A stretch of DNA of 64,000 bases from Mesorhizobium sp. WSM3626 (GTDB lineage Bacteria; Pseudomonadota; Alphaproteobacteria; Rhizobiales; Rhizobiaceae): contig NZ_AZUY01000008.1 in the NCBI RefSeq assembly GCF_000513935.1, positions 109,754 to 173,753 of the forward strand, read 5' to 3'. This document shows positions 16,664-25,388 of the stretch, piece by piece. The notes beneath the pieces are model-generated. The model made no database searches. It was not told where the DNA came from and was given only the letters and a program-made list of their open reading frames with translations. Every line of letters begins with the position of its first letter. The first letter of the stretch is position 1. The position numbers and the translations under genes are program-made.

Positions 16664-18109
16664 ATGATGCGCCCGCGCACCAGACATGCCGTACCCGCGG
16701 CCAGCGACATCTGCCGCCTGTCGGCTGTCGAACTCGCCGACGCGATCCGCCGAAAGAAACTCTCCGTGCGCGAGGTGGTGACGGCGTTCCTCGATCGCAT
16801 CGATGCGGTCAACCCGCTGGTCAACGCCATTGTCTCGTTGCGCGACCGCGCCGACATCCTGCGCGAGGCCGACGCCGCCGATATCAGGCGGACGGATGGA
16901 AGCGGCTCCCTCTTTGGCCTTCCCATTGCCATCAAGGACCTTGCCTCCACAACGGGCCTCAGAACTTCGTTCGGCTCGCCGATCTTCGCCGATTTCGTGC
17001 CGCAGGAAGACGACTTCTTCGTCGAACGCATCCGCGACGCCGGCGCCATCATCATCGGCAAGACCAATGTTCCCGAATTCGGGCTCGGCTCCAACACCTA
17101 TAACAACGTGTTCGGTCCGACGCTGAATGCTTTCGATCCATCGCTCACCGCCGGCGGCTCGAGCGGCGGTGCGGCGGTGGCGCTGGCACTGGACATGGTG
17201 CCCGTCGCCGACGGCAGCGATTTCGGCGGCTCACTACGCAACCCGGCAGCCTGGAACAATGTCTACGGTTTTCGGCCGTCGCAGGGGCTCGTGCCCGGCG
17301 GTCCCGACTTCGAGGTTTTTCAGGCGCAGATGGGCGTCGAGGGGCCGATGGGCCGCAACGTCGCCGACATGGCGCTGTTGCTCGACGTGCAGGCCGGCTA
17401 TCACCCGCAGGCGCCCCTCTCCTATGAGAAGCAAGGCTCCTTCCTTGAAGGGCTCGCGATGGCGGCGACCGGCGGCCGCATCGCCTGGCTGGGCGATCTC
17501 GGCGGCCATCTGCCGATCGAGCCCGGCATCCTCGACCTTTGCGAGGCAGCACTCGCACGGTTCACGGATGTATCCTTCCTGGCCGAGCCCTTGCGACCGG
17601 ATTTCGATTTCGAAGCACTCTGGCTGGCCTTCGTGACGCTGCGCCAGGCCAGCAGCGGCTGCGCCCTGAAAGTGCATTATGACGATCCCGCCAGGCGCGG
17701 CCTGCTGAAACCGGAAGCCGTCTGGGAAGTGGAGAACGCCATGAGGCTGACGGGGCCGCAAATCCGCGCGGCTTCGGTCGTGCGCACCTCCTGGCACCGG
17801 ATGCTGTTGTCGATCTTTGACCGCTTCGACCTCATCGCGCTGCCAACCGCGCAGGTCTTTCCCTTCGACGTCGGCACCCATTGGCCCCGCGAGGTCGCCG
17901 GGCGGGCGATGGACAGCTACCATCGCTGGATGCAGGTTTCAGCCTTCGCCACCTTGGGCGGTTGCCCGGCGGTCAATGTGCCGGTCGGCTTCGACCACAG
18001 GGGCCGGCCCATGGGCATGCAGCTGATCGGCCGGCCACGCGGCGATCTCGCCGTGCTGAAGGCCGCGGCCGCCTATGAGACGACGTTGCCCTGGCCGATC
18101 GGCGCCTGA
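16664..18109 (+). CDS. amidase (amidase signature family)
   Basis: 481 aa. The Ser-cisSer-Lys triad is visible: Lys in GLPIAIKDLAS, and the Ser-rich loop TAGGSSGGAAVALALDMVPV followed by DGSDFGGSLRNPAAW. It hydrolyses an amide of unknown identity in the cytoplasm, as there is no signal sequence. The first 20 residues are variable. The gene begins one base after the ribokinase stop. GatA is unlikely because gatB/gatC are absent and the family details differ. Confidence 0.9.
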   Translation: MMRPRTRHAVPAASDICRLSAVELADAIRRKKLSVREVVTAFLDRIDAVNPLVNAIVSLRDRADILREADAADIRRTDGSGSLFGLPIAIKDLASTTGLRTSFGSPIFADFVPQEDDFFVERIRDAGAIIIGKTNVPEFGLGSNTYNNVFGPTLNAFDPSLTAGGSSGGAAVALALDMVPVADGSDFGGSLRNPAAWNNVYGFRPSQGLVPGGPDFEVFQAQMGVEGPMGRNVADMALLLDVQAGYHPQAPLSYEKQGSFLEGLAMAATGGRIAWLGDLGGHLPIEPGILDLCEAALARFTDVSFLAEPLRPDFDFEALWLAFVTLRQASSGCALKVHYDDPARRGLLKPEAVWEVENAMRLTGPQIRAASVVRTSWHRMLLSIFDRFDLIALPTAQVFPFDVGTHWPREVAGRAMDSYHRWMQVSAFATLGGCPAVNVPVGFDHRGRPMGMQLIGRPRGDLAVLKAAAAYETTLPWPIGA

Positions 18110-18203
18110 GCCAGGCACGGCGCGCACCGGCTTGCGTCGTTATCGCCGCCATGCATTGATTGTCGCCTGACAGGCCGCGGTAGCGGCATTGCGAGGAAAA
18201 ATC

Positions 18204-18818
18204 ATGTCGCTGGAACTCTACGCCGCCTATGTTCTTGCCTGCATCGTCATTATCCTGGTCCCCGGGCCGACGGTCACCTTGATCATCGCCAACAGCATCC
18301 GCCACGGAACTCGTGCCGGTCTCGCCAATGTCGCCGGCACACAGGCGGGTCTCGCCGTCATGATTGCCATCGTCGGCATCGGCCTCAACACGCTGATCTC
18401 GGGCATGGGCCACTGGTTCGAGTGGGTGCGTCTGATCGGCGCCGCCTACCTGATCTGGATGGGCGTGCAGATGTTCCGCTCGAAGGGCACGCTGAACGCC
18501 GACGGAACCGCCCGGAAACCACGCGGCGGCTTCTTCCTGCAGGGCCTGCTGGTGGCGCTGAGCAATCCCAAGACGCTGATTTTCTTCGGCGCCTTCTTCC
18601 CGCAGTTCATCGCGCCGCAGGGCAATTATTCGCTGCAGATCGTCGTCATGGGCCTAACCGCCATGATCTTCGCCGCCATGTCGGATTCGACCTATGCGCT
18701 CGCCGCCGGCCGCGCCGGCCGCATGCTCTCGGCCAGCCGCGTCAAGCTCCTGTCCAGGATCAGCGGCAGCTTCATGGTCGGCGGCGGCCTGTGGCTGGCG
18801 TTTTCGCGGTCGAAGTAA
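18204..18818 (+). CDS. LysE/RhtB family amino-acid exporter
   Basis: 204 aa from the ATG at 18204, preceded by GAGG; a start 15 bases earlier is possible. Six hydrophobic segments, starting with YAAYVLACIVIILVPGPTVT, which carries the family's PGP motif, then GTRAGLANVAGTQAGLAVMI. FLQGLLVALSNPKTLIFFGAFFPQF is the conserved fourth segment. It is an inner-membrane efflux protein for amino acids such as homoserine, threonine or lysine; the substrate is not predictable. Confidence 0.92.
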   Translation: MSLELYAAYVLACIVIILVPGPTVTLIIANSIRHGTRAGLANVAGTQAGLAVMIAIVGIGLNTLISGMGHWFEWVRLIGAAYLIWMGVQMFRSKGTLNADGTARKPRGGFFLQGLLVALSNPKTLIFFGAFFPQFIAPQGNYSLQIVVMGLTAMIFAAMSDSTYALAAGRAGRMLSASRVKLLSRISGSFMVGGGLWLAFSRSK

Positions 18819-18860
18819 CCACGAAAGCGCCTTCTTCATATATTTTCGCAGAGACATATT

Positions 18861-18890
18861 GAAGAATTGTACGCCGCTGCACAATTCTTC
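18861..18890. repeat. perfect 10-bp inverted repeat before a small membrane-protein gene
   Basis: GAAGAATTGT at 18861-18870 and ACAATTCTTC at 18881-18890 are exact reverse complements with a 10-base spacer. It lies 42 bases after the LysE-family stop and three bases before the next ATG. It could be a terminator, a translation-controlling hairpin or an operator; no T tract follows. Confidence 0.6.
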
Positions 18891-18893
18891 ACT

Positions 18894-19274
18894 ATGCGCA
18901 AATCAAACGTTTCCTTTCGGGATCGCTTGCTTATTTGGCAATACGAGTACAGCGACGCAGTGGTCGGCATCGCTTTCTTTTGCGCCTTTGCGCTGATGAA
19001 ATCCGTCGCGATTGTAGAGCTTCAGGCCAATCCGGTCGTCGCCACCCAACGCGTGATGGCCGTGGGCGAATACATTAGAGTGAAGCCTATCAGCCCGTAT
19101 GCTATGGTAGGTCACAATTTATACTATACCTACGATGTACGCCTTGATGACGACAACACGCGGATATCGATCGACGACGACGTCGAGCGACCGCATCTTC
19201 TTGGCTCCCTCGTTCCTATTGAACGGCAGCACCACAAGCACGGCGTCGACACCTATCGATTGCTCAATGGGTGA
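18894..19274 (+). CDS. small single-pass membrane protein, unknown function
   Basis: 126 aa from the ATG at 18894; a TTG at 18867 would start inside the inverted repeat. The N-terminus MRKSNVSFRDRLLIWQYEYS is followed by one hydrophobic helix (VVGIAFFCAFALMKSVAIV), then a soluble part with many charged residues (YDVRLDDDNTRISIDDDVE) and His-rich RQHHKHGVDTY. No family recognised. The composition is less GC-rich than the flanks. It may be accessory. No clear ribosome-binding site is visible. Confidence 0.5.
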   Translation: MRKSNVSFRDRLLIWQYEYSDAVVGIAFFCAFALMKSVAIVELQANPVVATQRVMAVGEYIRVKPISPYAMVGHNLYYTYDVRLDDDNTRISIDDDVERPHLLGSLVPIERQHHKHGVDTYRLLNG

Positions 19275-19313
19275 CAACGCGCGCTGGTGCCAACGCGCGC
19301 TGTCCAAAAAACG

Positions 19314-20258
19314 TCAGTTAAGCCGCCTCAGCCTCTCCACCAGCAGCGCAAAAAACCCGTCATGGTCGATGTCGCGCATCACCATGGCGTTCTTTTCCCG
19401 CTTGGTCACGCCCCACCAGTCGATCACGGTCATGCCCATGGTCAGTTCCGAGGCGGTTTCCACGCTGACGTTGCAATGGCGGCCCTTGAACAGGTCCGGC
19501 TTCAGCAGGTAAGCGATAACGCAGGGGTCGTGCAGCGGCCCGCCGTCGGTGCCGTACTTCTCCTCGTCGTAACGCTCGAAGAATTCGAGCATGTCTGCCG
19601 TGGCGATGCCGACCTTGCTGCCAAGCTTGCGGAAAGCGTCGATGCGCTTGGACGTGGTCAGCGCCTTGTGGGTGACGTCGAGCGGCATCATAACGATCGG
19701 GATGCCGGACTTGAACACCAGATCGGCGGCCTGTGGATCGACATAGATGTTGAATTCGGCGGCCGGCGTGACATTGCCGCCTTCGAAGAAGCCGCCGCCC
19801 ATCAGCACGATTTCCTTGATGCGCGGTGCAATGCGCGGTTCGCGGATTAGTGCCAGCGCTATGTTGGTGAGCGGCCCGAGCGGGCAAAGGGTGATGGTGC
19901 CGCTCTCTTCCTTCATCAGCGTCTCGACGATGAAATCGACGGCATACTGCTCCTGCAGCCTCATCGTCGGTTCGGGCAGTTGCGGCCCGTTGAGACCGGT
20001 CTTGCCATGCACTTCCTCGGCGGTGACCAGTTCGCGCGCCAACGGACGGATGGCGCCGGCATAGACCTTGATATCTGGCCGGCCGGCCAGTTCGCAGATC
20101 TTGCGGGCGTTCTTTTCGGTCAGTTTCAACGGCACGTTGCCGGCAACGGCAGTAATGCCGATGATGTCCAGTTCGCTACTGCCGAGCGCCAGCAGAATGG
20201 CGACGGCATCGTCCTGGCCGGGATCGGTGTCGATGATGATCTTGCGTGGTTGGGGCAT
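19314..20258 (-). CDS. nucleoside hydrolase (IUNH family)
   Basis: 314 aa. Cleaves the N-glycosidic bond of ribonucleosides. The calcium-binding signature DTDPGQDDAVAILLALGS is at residues 10-27, and the distal Asp/His region is seen in GGPLHDPCVIAYLL. GITAVAGNVPLKLTEKNARK and EFNIYVDPQAADLVF are also characteristic. Specificity (purine or pyrimidine) cannot be decided. It is convergent with the small gene before it. A ribokinase 3 kb away fits a ribose-salvage use. Confidence 0.93.
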   Translation of the reverse strand: MPQPRKIIIDTDPGQDDAVAILLALGSSELDIIGITAVAGNVPLKLTEKNARKICELAGRPDIKVYAGAIRPLARELVTAEEVHGKTGLNGPQLPEPTMRLQEQYAVDFIVETLMKEESGTITLCPLGPLTNIALALIREPRIAPRIKEIVLMGGGFFEGGNVTPAAEFNIYVDPQAADLVFKSGIPIVMMPLDVTHKALTTSKRIDAFRKLGSKVGIATADMLEFFERYDEEKYGTDGGPLHDPCVIAYLLKPDLFKGRHCNVSVETASELTMGMTVIDWWGVTKREKNAMVMRDIDHDGFFALLVERLRRLN

Positions 20259-20469
20259 TTCAATTCCTTGTTTGGCTAGCCATCAGCTCACCGGACCGAT
20301 CGTGCGCCCGAAAAACGCCAACCGGCTGCAAGCTGCCGAACCGCTCGACGGGGAACGGTCCCGGCCTGCGCGCTTCTCCTTGCATCCGCGCGTCGTTTCA
20401 AGCGCCATGTCGATTATTCCTGTGAGTCCACGGCTTGGTCTTTTTGGGCGGGTCTTTTGGTGGCTTGAA

Positions 20470-20560
20470 CTTGGTCGTGGGGCGGACCATATCAAGGCCA
20501 TCGGGAAAAATGCCATTTGGGTTTTTCCAGTTTATGTCGCTCTTGAGAGGACAGTGTAAC
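20470..20560 (+). promoter_or_regulatory. ROSE-like RNA thermometer in the hsp20 leader
   Basis: Immediately before hsp20, GTC (20536-20538) pairs with GAC (20550-20552), and CTCT (20540-20543) pairs with AGAG (20546-20549), leaving G20539 bulged. The hairpin covers the ribosome-binding GAGAGGA. A short hairpin with YGCU opposite the Shine-Dalgarno and a bulged G is the hallmark of ROSE elements, which open on heating in rhizobial small heat-shock genes. The 5' part of the leader (about 20470-20530) may add further hairpins; its limit is approximate. Confidence 0.65.
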
Positions 20561-20986
20561 ATGAGCCGAATGACGCCTTTCTCCAGCCCGCTTCTCCTGG
20601 GTTTCGACGCCATGGAAAAGACCCTGGAGCGTCTGGCGAAGTCCGGTGACAGCTACCCTCCCTACAACATCGAGCGTCTCAGCGGTGCCGACGGCAAGGC
20701 CGAAAGGCTACGCATTACGCTCGCTGTCGCCGGTTTCGCCGAAAGCGAGCTCGATGTGACAACGGAGGAAAACCAGTTGGTCGTGCGCGGCCGTCAGACC
20801 GACGATACCGAGCGCGAATTCCTTCATCGCGGCATTGCCGCACGCCAGTTCCAGCGCTGCTTCGTGCTGGCCGACGGCATGCGCGTGATCGCGGCGGAGC
20901 TGAAGAACGGCCTTTTGTCGATCGACCTCGATCGGCCGGAGTCTGAACGGCTGGTACGGAAAATAAATATATCGGTGAAAGACTGA
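20561..20986 (+). CDS. small heat-shock protein, Hsp20/IbpA type
   Basis: 141 aa from the ATG at 20561. An ATP-independent holdase chaperone. The N-terminus MSRMTPFSSPLLLGFDAMEK precedes YPPYNIERLSGADGKAERLR, which opens the alpha-crystallin domain. LVVRGRQTDDTEREFLHRGI and ARQFQRCFVLADGMRVI are typical of rhizobial class A Hsp20 proteins. ELKNGLLSIDLDRPE closes the domain. DUF1150 follows, as in other rhizobia. Translation is probably temperature-controlled by the preceding hairpin. Confidence 0.95.
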   Translation: MSRMTPFSSPLLLGFDAMEKTLERLAKSGDSYPPYNIERLSGADGKAERLRITLAVAGFAESELDVTTEENQLVVRGRQTDDTEREFLHRGIAARQFQRCFVLADGMRVIAAELKNGLLSIDLDRPESERLVRKINISVKD

Positions 20987-21050
20987 TCTTCACTGATGGC
21001 TCTCATGCGGGATGGCCTTAAGCGGCGTCCTCGCGCCAAGGAGGCTTGAA

Positions 21051-21308
21051 ATGACCAGAACTGACGAAACCATAACCATGACCAGCGGCGAGTTCGCCCA
21101 TCTCGGCGAAGGCTCGGTCGCCTATCTGCGCAAGGTCTCGAGCGATGAACTGCTCGGCCGCTTCCCCAACATCGGCGAAATCGCGCCCGGTATGGAGCTG
21201 TGGGCCCTGTTTGGCGCCAACGGCCAGCCGATCCTGCTTTCCGATGCGCGTGACCGTGCCTTGGCCGGTGCCATGGAAAACGACCTGACCACCGTCGCCA
21301 TTCATTAA
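21051..21308 (+). CDS. DUF1150 family protein
   Basis: 85 aa from the ATG at 21051, preceded by AAGGAGG. Contains FAHLGEGSVAYLRKVSSDEL and LWALFGANGQPILLSDARD, the DUF1150 signature. This small alphaproteobacterial protein of unknown function commonly follows hsp20. It lies 64 bp behind hsp20 here, probably in the same transcript. Confidence 0.88.
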   Translation: MTRTDETITMTSGEFAHLGEGSVAYLRKVSSDELLGRFPNIGEIAPGMELWALFGANGQPILLSDARDRALAGAMENDLTTVAIH

Positions 21309-21330
21309 AGTCGGCCAGTGGGTAACTGAA

Positions 21331-21353
21331 AAGGGCCGCTCACAGCGGCCCTT
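21331..21353. terminator. strong stem-loop between convergent DUF1150 and ptsN
   Basis: AAGGGCCGCT (21331-21340) and AGCGGCCCTT (21344-21353) form a perfect 10-bp stem with the loop CAC. It lies between the two gene ends and can act in both directions. Confidence 0.7.
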
Positions 21354-21379
21354 GGGGTGATATCTTAAAAAAGATGGCT

Positions 21380-21844
21380 TCAGGCCGCGTGCGAGGCCTG
21401 CGTGTCCGACAAAAGCGCGTGGATCGCCGCGGCGTCGCGCGTCCCCCTGACCTTGGCCACCGTGTCGGCGTCGCGCAGCACGCGCGCGATGCGCGACAGC
21501 GCCTTAAGGTGATCGGCACCCGCCCCTTCAGGCGCCAGCAGCAGAAACACCAGATCAACCGGTTGGTCATCCAGCGATTCGAAATCGACCGGGGTTTCCA
21601 GCCGGGCGAAAACGCCGGCGATGCGCTTCACGCCGGCGAGCTTGCCGTGCGGGATGGCGATGCCGTTGCCGACGCCGGTCGAACCCAGGCGTTCGCGCTG
21701 CAGGATGGTGTCGAACACCTCCCGTTCCGGGATGCCCGAAATCGCCGCGGCCCGCTCGGACAGCAATTGCAGAAGCTGCTTCTTGGAGTTCGCCTTCAAC
21801 GCCGGCAAGATCGCCGGAACGCTGATAAGATCGCTCAGATCCAT
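21380..21844 (-). CDS. ptsN: nitrogen-PTS enzyme IIA (PtsN)
   Basis: 154 aa, standard length. A phosphocarrier of the regulatory PTS-Ntr chain that links nitrogen and potassium status to regulation. The phosphorylated His is seen in GNGIAIPHGKLAGV, with the FARLETPVDFESLDDQPVDL segment typical of EIIA-Ntr. Located downstream of rpoN and hpf on the same strand, the usual arrangement. Confidence 0.96.
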   Translation of the reverse strand: MDLSDLISVPAILPALKANSKKQLLQLLSERAAAISGIPEREVFDTILQRERLGSTGVGNGIAIPHGKLAGVKRIAGVFARLETPVDFESLDDQPVDLVFLLLAPEGAGADHLKALSRIARVLRDADTVAKVRGTRDAAAIHALLSDTQASHAA

Positions 21845-21900
21845 GCTTGAAATCCTTGTTCGCCTGCCGCGCCAGTCCCCACCCCTCGTGCGGCCGGCTT

Positions 21901-22485
21901 TTATCCCTGTGCGACTTTGGTCGTGGACGGATCGATCCAGCCGATGTTTCCGTCGGGCCGGCGATAGACGATGTTGAGATGGTCGGTTCCGGCATTGCGG
22001 AAAACAACCACCGGACTGTCCTTGGTATCGAGCTCGATGACGGCTGAGGCCACCGACATGGTCTTCAGCGTCATGGTTGATTCGGCGACGATGGCCGGTG
22101 CGAAATCCTCCGGGATTTCCTCATCGTCGTCGGCAAGCGGTGCCATCACGGTATAGGCAATGTCGGTCAACTCGCCATTGGCATTGCCCGAATTGTGCGA
22201 TTTCAAACGGCGCTTGTAGCGCCGAAGCCGGGTCTCCAGCCGATCGGCGGCCGCCTCGAAGGCGAGCGTCGGATCCTGGGCATCGCCGGTGGCCTGCAGC
22301 GAGGCGCCGGAATCCAGCCTGATCATGCAATCCGCCGAATAGCGCGAGCCCGATTTGATGACGGTGACGTGCCCCGCGAAGCCGCGATCGAAATATTTGC
22401 CGATCGCTTCACCGACACGATCGTTGATGCGTGTGCGGAACGCATCGCCGATATCCATGTGCTTTCCCGAAATGCGCAGATTCAT
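21901..22485 (-). CDS. hpf: long-form ribosome hibernation promoting factor
   Basis: 194 aa: an N-terminal S30AE domain (residues 1-100, MNLRISGKHMDIGDAFRTRI ... FEAAADRLETRLRRYKRRLK), a variable linker and a C-terminal dimerisation domain (about 135-190, VASAVIELDTKDSPVVVFRN ... YRRPDGNIGWIDP). The long form drives 100S ribosome dimers in stationary phase. It is between rpoN and ptsN, the expected rhizobial order. Confidence 0.95.
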   Translation of the reverse strand: MNLRISGKHMDIGDAFRTRINDRVGEAIGKYFDRGFAGHVTVIKSGSRYSADCMIRLDSGASLQATGDAQDPTLAFEAAADRLETRLRRYKRRLKSHNSGNANGELTDIAYTVMAPLADDDEEIPEDFAPAIVAESTMTLKTMSVASAVIELDTKDSPVVVFRNAGTDHLNIVYRRPDGNIGWIDPSTTKVAQG

Positions 22486-22667
22486 CTGAAAACTGACCTT
22501 CCTTGCTCAGGCTTCAAACTGGCCCGAGTTTATACTCGTGATCCGTGCGCACAAGCTTTGCGGCGTCACTCGCGCCGATTTAAATCCGAACTTTCCGGTT
22601 GATCACAAGCCGCCTTCTTGACCGTCCCGGGTCATTGTCGTGACGGACCATCCGCTAGCGGGCATCA

Positions 22668-22711
22668 AGCCCGTCTCATGCGGGCGGGCTTCTAGCCACT
22701 TCACCGTGGCT
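22668..22711 (-). terminator. paired hairpins downstream of rpoN
   Basis: On the minus strand, AGCCAC/GTGGCT (22694-22711, 6-base loop) is followed by AGCCCG/CGGGCT (22668-22690). They lie 39 bases after the rpoN stop in a 264-base gap before hpf. No T tract is seen, so they may equally shape the hpf leader. Confidence 0.35.
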
Positions 22712-22749
22712 TGTCAATGAAACTCGAAAACTGTGAAAATCGCGAGCGC

Positions 22750-24276
22750 CTAACGGCCGGCGCTGGCGAGCGCCCGCTTCTCGCGCCGGCGCTGCACCGA
22801 TGAGGGAATATTCATGCCTTCCCGGTACTTGGCGACCGTGCGACGGGCGATATCGACGCCGCTTTCCCTCAGCATGTCGACGATAGCATCGTCCGACAGC
22901 ACATCGACGGGCTTCTCTTCGTCGATCATTTGCTTGATGCGATCACGCACCGCTTCGGAGGAATGCGCATCGCCACCACCCGATGCCGCGATCGAGGCGG
23001 TGAAGAAATACCGCAGTTCGAACACGCCGCGCGGGGTGAGCATGTATTTGTTCGCGGTGACCCGGCTGACCGTCGATTCGTGCATGCCGATGGCGTCCGC
23101 CACCGTGCGCAGGTTGAGCGGCTTCAGGTGGCGCACGCCATGCACGAGGAAGGCGTCCTGCTGGCGTACGATTTCCGAGGCCACTTTGAGGATCGTCTTG
23201 GCCCGCTGGTCGAGGCTGCGTGTCAGCCAGTTGGCGTTCTGCAGGCACTCGGCCAGGAAGTCCTTCTCGGCCTGGTTCTTCGCGTGCGGCGACACCTGGG
23301 CGAAATAGATATGGTCGACCAGCACGCGCGGCAGCGTTTCGGCGTTGAGTTCGACGGTCCAGCTGCCGTCATTGGCCGCCCGCACCTCGACATCGGCGAC
23401 GATCGAGTTACTGGCGCCGCCCGAAAACGCCATGCCCGGCCGCGGGTCGAGCGCCCGGATTTCGGCCAGCATGTCGAGCAAATCCTCCTCATCGACGCCG
23501 CAGAGCCGCTTAAGCGTCTGGAAATCGCGGCGCGCCAGCAATTCGAGATTGGCGATCAGGACCTTCATGGCCGGATCGAGCCGGTCACGCACGGCAAGCT
23601 GCAGGGAAAGGCATTCCGCGAGATCGCGGGCAAACAGGCCGGCCGGCTCGAAGGTCTGGCATACGGCCAGCACCTTGCCCACCGCCACGCCGTCGGTGCC
23701 AAGCCGCCCAGCGATCTCCGCCAGATCGGCCCTGACATAGCCGGTCTCGTCGAGCCCATCGGCAAGTTCTCCGGCGATCAGCCGCGCTACGGGATCGGTG
23801 AAGGCGAGCGCGATCTGCTCGCCGACATGGTCGCGCAGCGTGATCGCGCTCGCCGCCATGTCGCCGGCATCGAGCCCCTCGGAAGAGGAGCCGCCGCCAC
23901 TGCCCGAAGCCGATTTCCATTGCGCCGTCAGGTCGGGCCCGAGCCGTTCGCTGGTGCCGGGATCATCGGGAAACAGGTTTTCCAGGGACGTATCGAGCTT
24001 TTCCGAGATCGCCTCGGCGCTCCATGCCGTCTCGTTCTCGAACCAGTCGCCATCGGGCGCCGCTTGCGGCTCAGCCTCGAGCTTCTGCGCCTGATCGCTC
24101 GCGGCATCGTCCTGCGGCTCGGCGCGCTCCAGGAGCGGGTTGCGCTCGATCTCCTCGTCGATGAAATGCTCGAGCTCTGCATGGGTAAACTGCAGCAGCC
24201 GAATCGACTGCATCAGCTGCGGCGTCATCACCAGCGACTGCGACTGTCGGAGCTGTAGTTTCGCCGCCAATGCCAT
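22750..24276 (-). CDS. rpoN: RNA polymerase sigma-54 factor
   Basis: 508 aa. Region I begins at the N-terminus (KLQLRQSQSLVMTPQLMQSI), followed by an acidic, Gln/Ala-rich region II (about 60-125). The core-binding part and the HTH (LRTVADAIGMHESTVSRVTA) follow. The RpoN box ARRTVAKYREGMNIPSSVQR is near the C-terminus and binds the -24 element. It directs transcription that depends on enhancer-binding ATPases such as NtrC, NifA and DctD. The neighbours hpf, ptsN and lptB agree. Confidence 0.98.
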   Translation of the reverse strand: MALAAKLQLRQSQSLVMTPQLMQSIRLLQFTHAELEHFIDEEIERNPLLERAEPQDDAASDQAQKLEAEPQAAPDGDWFENETAWSAEAISEKLDTSLENLFPDDPGTSERLGPDLTAQWKSASGSGGGSSSEGLDAGDMAASAITLRDHVGEQIALAFTDPVARLIAGELADGLDETGYVRADLAEIAGRLGTDGVAVGKVLAVCQTFEPAGLFARDLAECLSLQLAVRDRLDPAMKVLIANLELLARRDFQTLKRLCGVDEEDLLDMLAEIRALDPRPGMAFSGGASNSIVADVEVRAANDGSWTVELNAETLPRVLVDHIYFAQVSPHAKNQAEKDFLAECLQNANWLTRSLDQRAKTILKVASEIVRQQDAFLVHGVRHLKPLNLRTVADAIGMHESTVSRVTANKYMLTPRGVFELRYFFTASIAASGGGDAHSSEAVRDRIKQMIDEEKPVDVLSDDAIVDMLRESGVDIARRTVAKYREGMNIPSSVQRRREKRALASAGR

Positions 24277-24476
24277 GGTTCGGTTTCAAACGCCTCCTCT
24301 ACGCGTCCGGACTTCCGGAATGAATTTCTCGGCCGGCCATAGAAACTGGCCCGGCTTTTGCTTGTCAAGGCAAAGCCTAGCAAAACTCGCTTACCGGAGC
24401 GTTATTGCGGATCAAAATCGCGGAAAACAGGTCGTCGGCGCGAAAAAAATCGTATCAGGAAACAAATTTCACGCTG

Positions 24477-24568
24477 AGAGCGATTCCGGGAGCCGGGGAA
24501 AAATGGCTTTCCGATCGGAATTCCGTGAAAAAGAGCCGGGGCGGTTCGCTGTTTCAGACAGCGAACGT
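24477..24568. repeat. RIME-like mosaic element behind lptB
   Basis: GAGCGATTCCGGGAG...AAAAATGGCTTTCCG...GGAATTCCGTGAAAAA and a terminal hairpin follow the same plan as the element at 60482. The last part, GTTCGCTGT (24544-24552) with ACAGCGAAC (24558-24566), is a 9-bp stem just after the lptB stop and may serve as its terminator. Confidence 0.55.
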
Positions 24569-24569
24569 C

Positions 24570-25388
24570 TCAGAGCGTGAAGCCCTCGCCGAGATAAAGC
24601 CGCCGCACGTCGGGATTTGCCACCACTTCGTCGGCGCGGCCATGGGTCAGCACCTGGCCGGCATGAATGATATAGGCACGGTCGATGAGGCCGAGCGTCT
24701 CACGCACATTGTGGTCGGTGATGAGGACACCGATGCCGCGCGCCGTCAGGTGACGCACCAGTTGCTGGATGTCGGCGACGGCGATCGGATCGATGCCGGC
24801 GAAGGGTTCGTCGAGCAGCATATAGGCCGGGCGCGTCGCCAGCGCACGCGCGATTTCCAGGCGCCGCCTTTCGCCGCCCGAGAGCGACATGGACGGCGCC
24901 TTGCGCAGATGGCTGATGTGAAATTCCTCGAGCAGTTCGTCGAGGCTGCGCTCGCGAACCTTGCGGTCCTTTTCGACCACTTCGAGCACGGCGCGGATGT
25001 TCTGTTCGACATTGAGGCCGCGGAAGATCGAGGCCTCCTGTGGCAGATAGCCGATGCCGAGGCGCGCGCGGCGATACATTGGCATCGAGGTGACGTCGAA
25101 GCCGTCGATCTCGATCGTGCCTTCATCCACCGGCACCAGGCCGGTGACCATGTAGAAACAGGTCGTCTTGCCGGCGCCGTTGGGGCCGAGCAGCCCGACG
25201 GCTTCGCCAGCGCGCACGCCCAGCGTGACGCCGCTGACGACCTTGCGGCCCTTGTAGCTCTTGGTCAGGCCCTTGGCGATCAAGGTTCCCTTGAACTTCG
25301 CCTTGTCGACAGTGATCGCGGCCGGAGCCGAAAGCTTGCCTGCGGCCCGTCCCGGAAGACGCGCCGTCAGCGACGACAGGCTGGCCAT
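24570..25388 (-). CDS. lptB: lipopolysaccharide export ABC ATPase
   Basis: 272 aa from the ATG at 25388, which overlaps the lptA stop as TGATG. Powers extraction of LPS by LptFG. Walker A is [19 protein letters not shown], the signature is [17 protein letters not shown], and Walker B is [18 protein letters not shown]. The H-loop is [12 protein letters not shown] 30-residue N-terminal extension rich in Ala/Arg precedes the domain. It is translationally coupled to lptA. Confidence 0.97.
   Translation of the reverse strand: MASLSSLTARLPGRAAGKLSAPAAITVDKAKFKGTLIAKGLTKSYKGRKVVSGVTLGVRAGEAVGLLGPNGAGKTTCFYMVTGLVPVDEGTIEIDGFDVTSMPMYRRARLGIGYLPQEASIFRGLNVEQNIRAVLEVVEKDRKVRERSLDELLEEFHISHLRKAPSMSLSGGERRRLEIARALATRPAYMLLDEPFAGIDPIAVADIQQLVRHLTARGIGVLITDHNVRETLGLIDRAYIIHAGQVLTHGRADEVVANPDVRRLYLGEGFTL

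Noticed and set aside
20379-20410. Sigma-32 promoter for hsp20
   Set aside because: CTTGCA and CCATGT are 20 bases apart, too far for the RpoH pattern.
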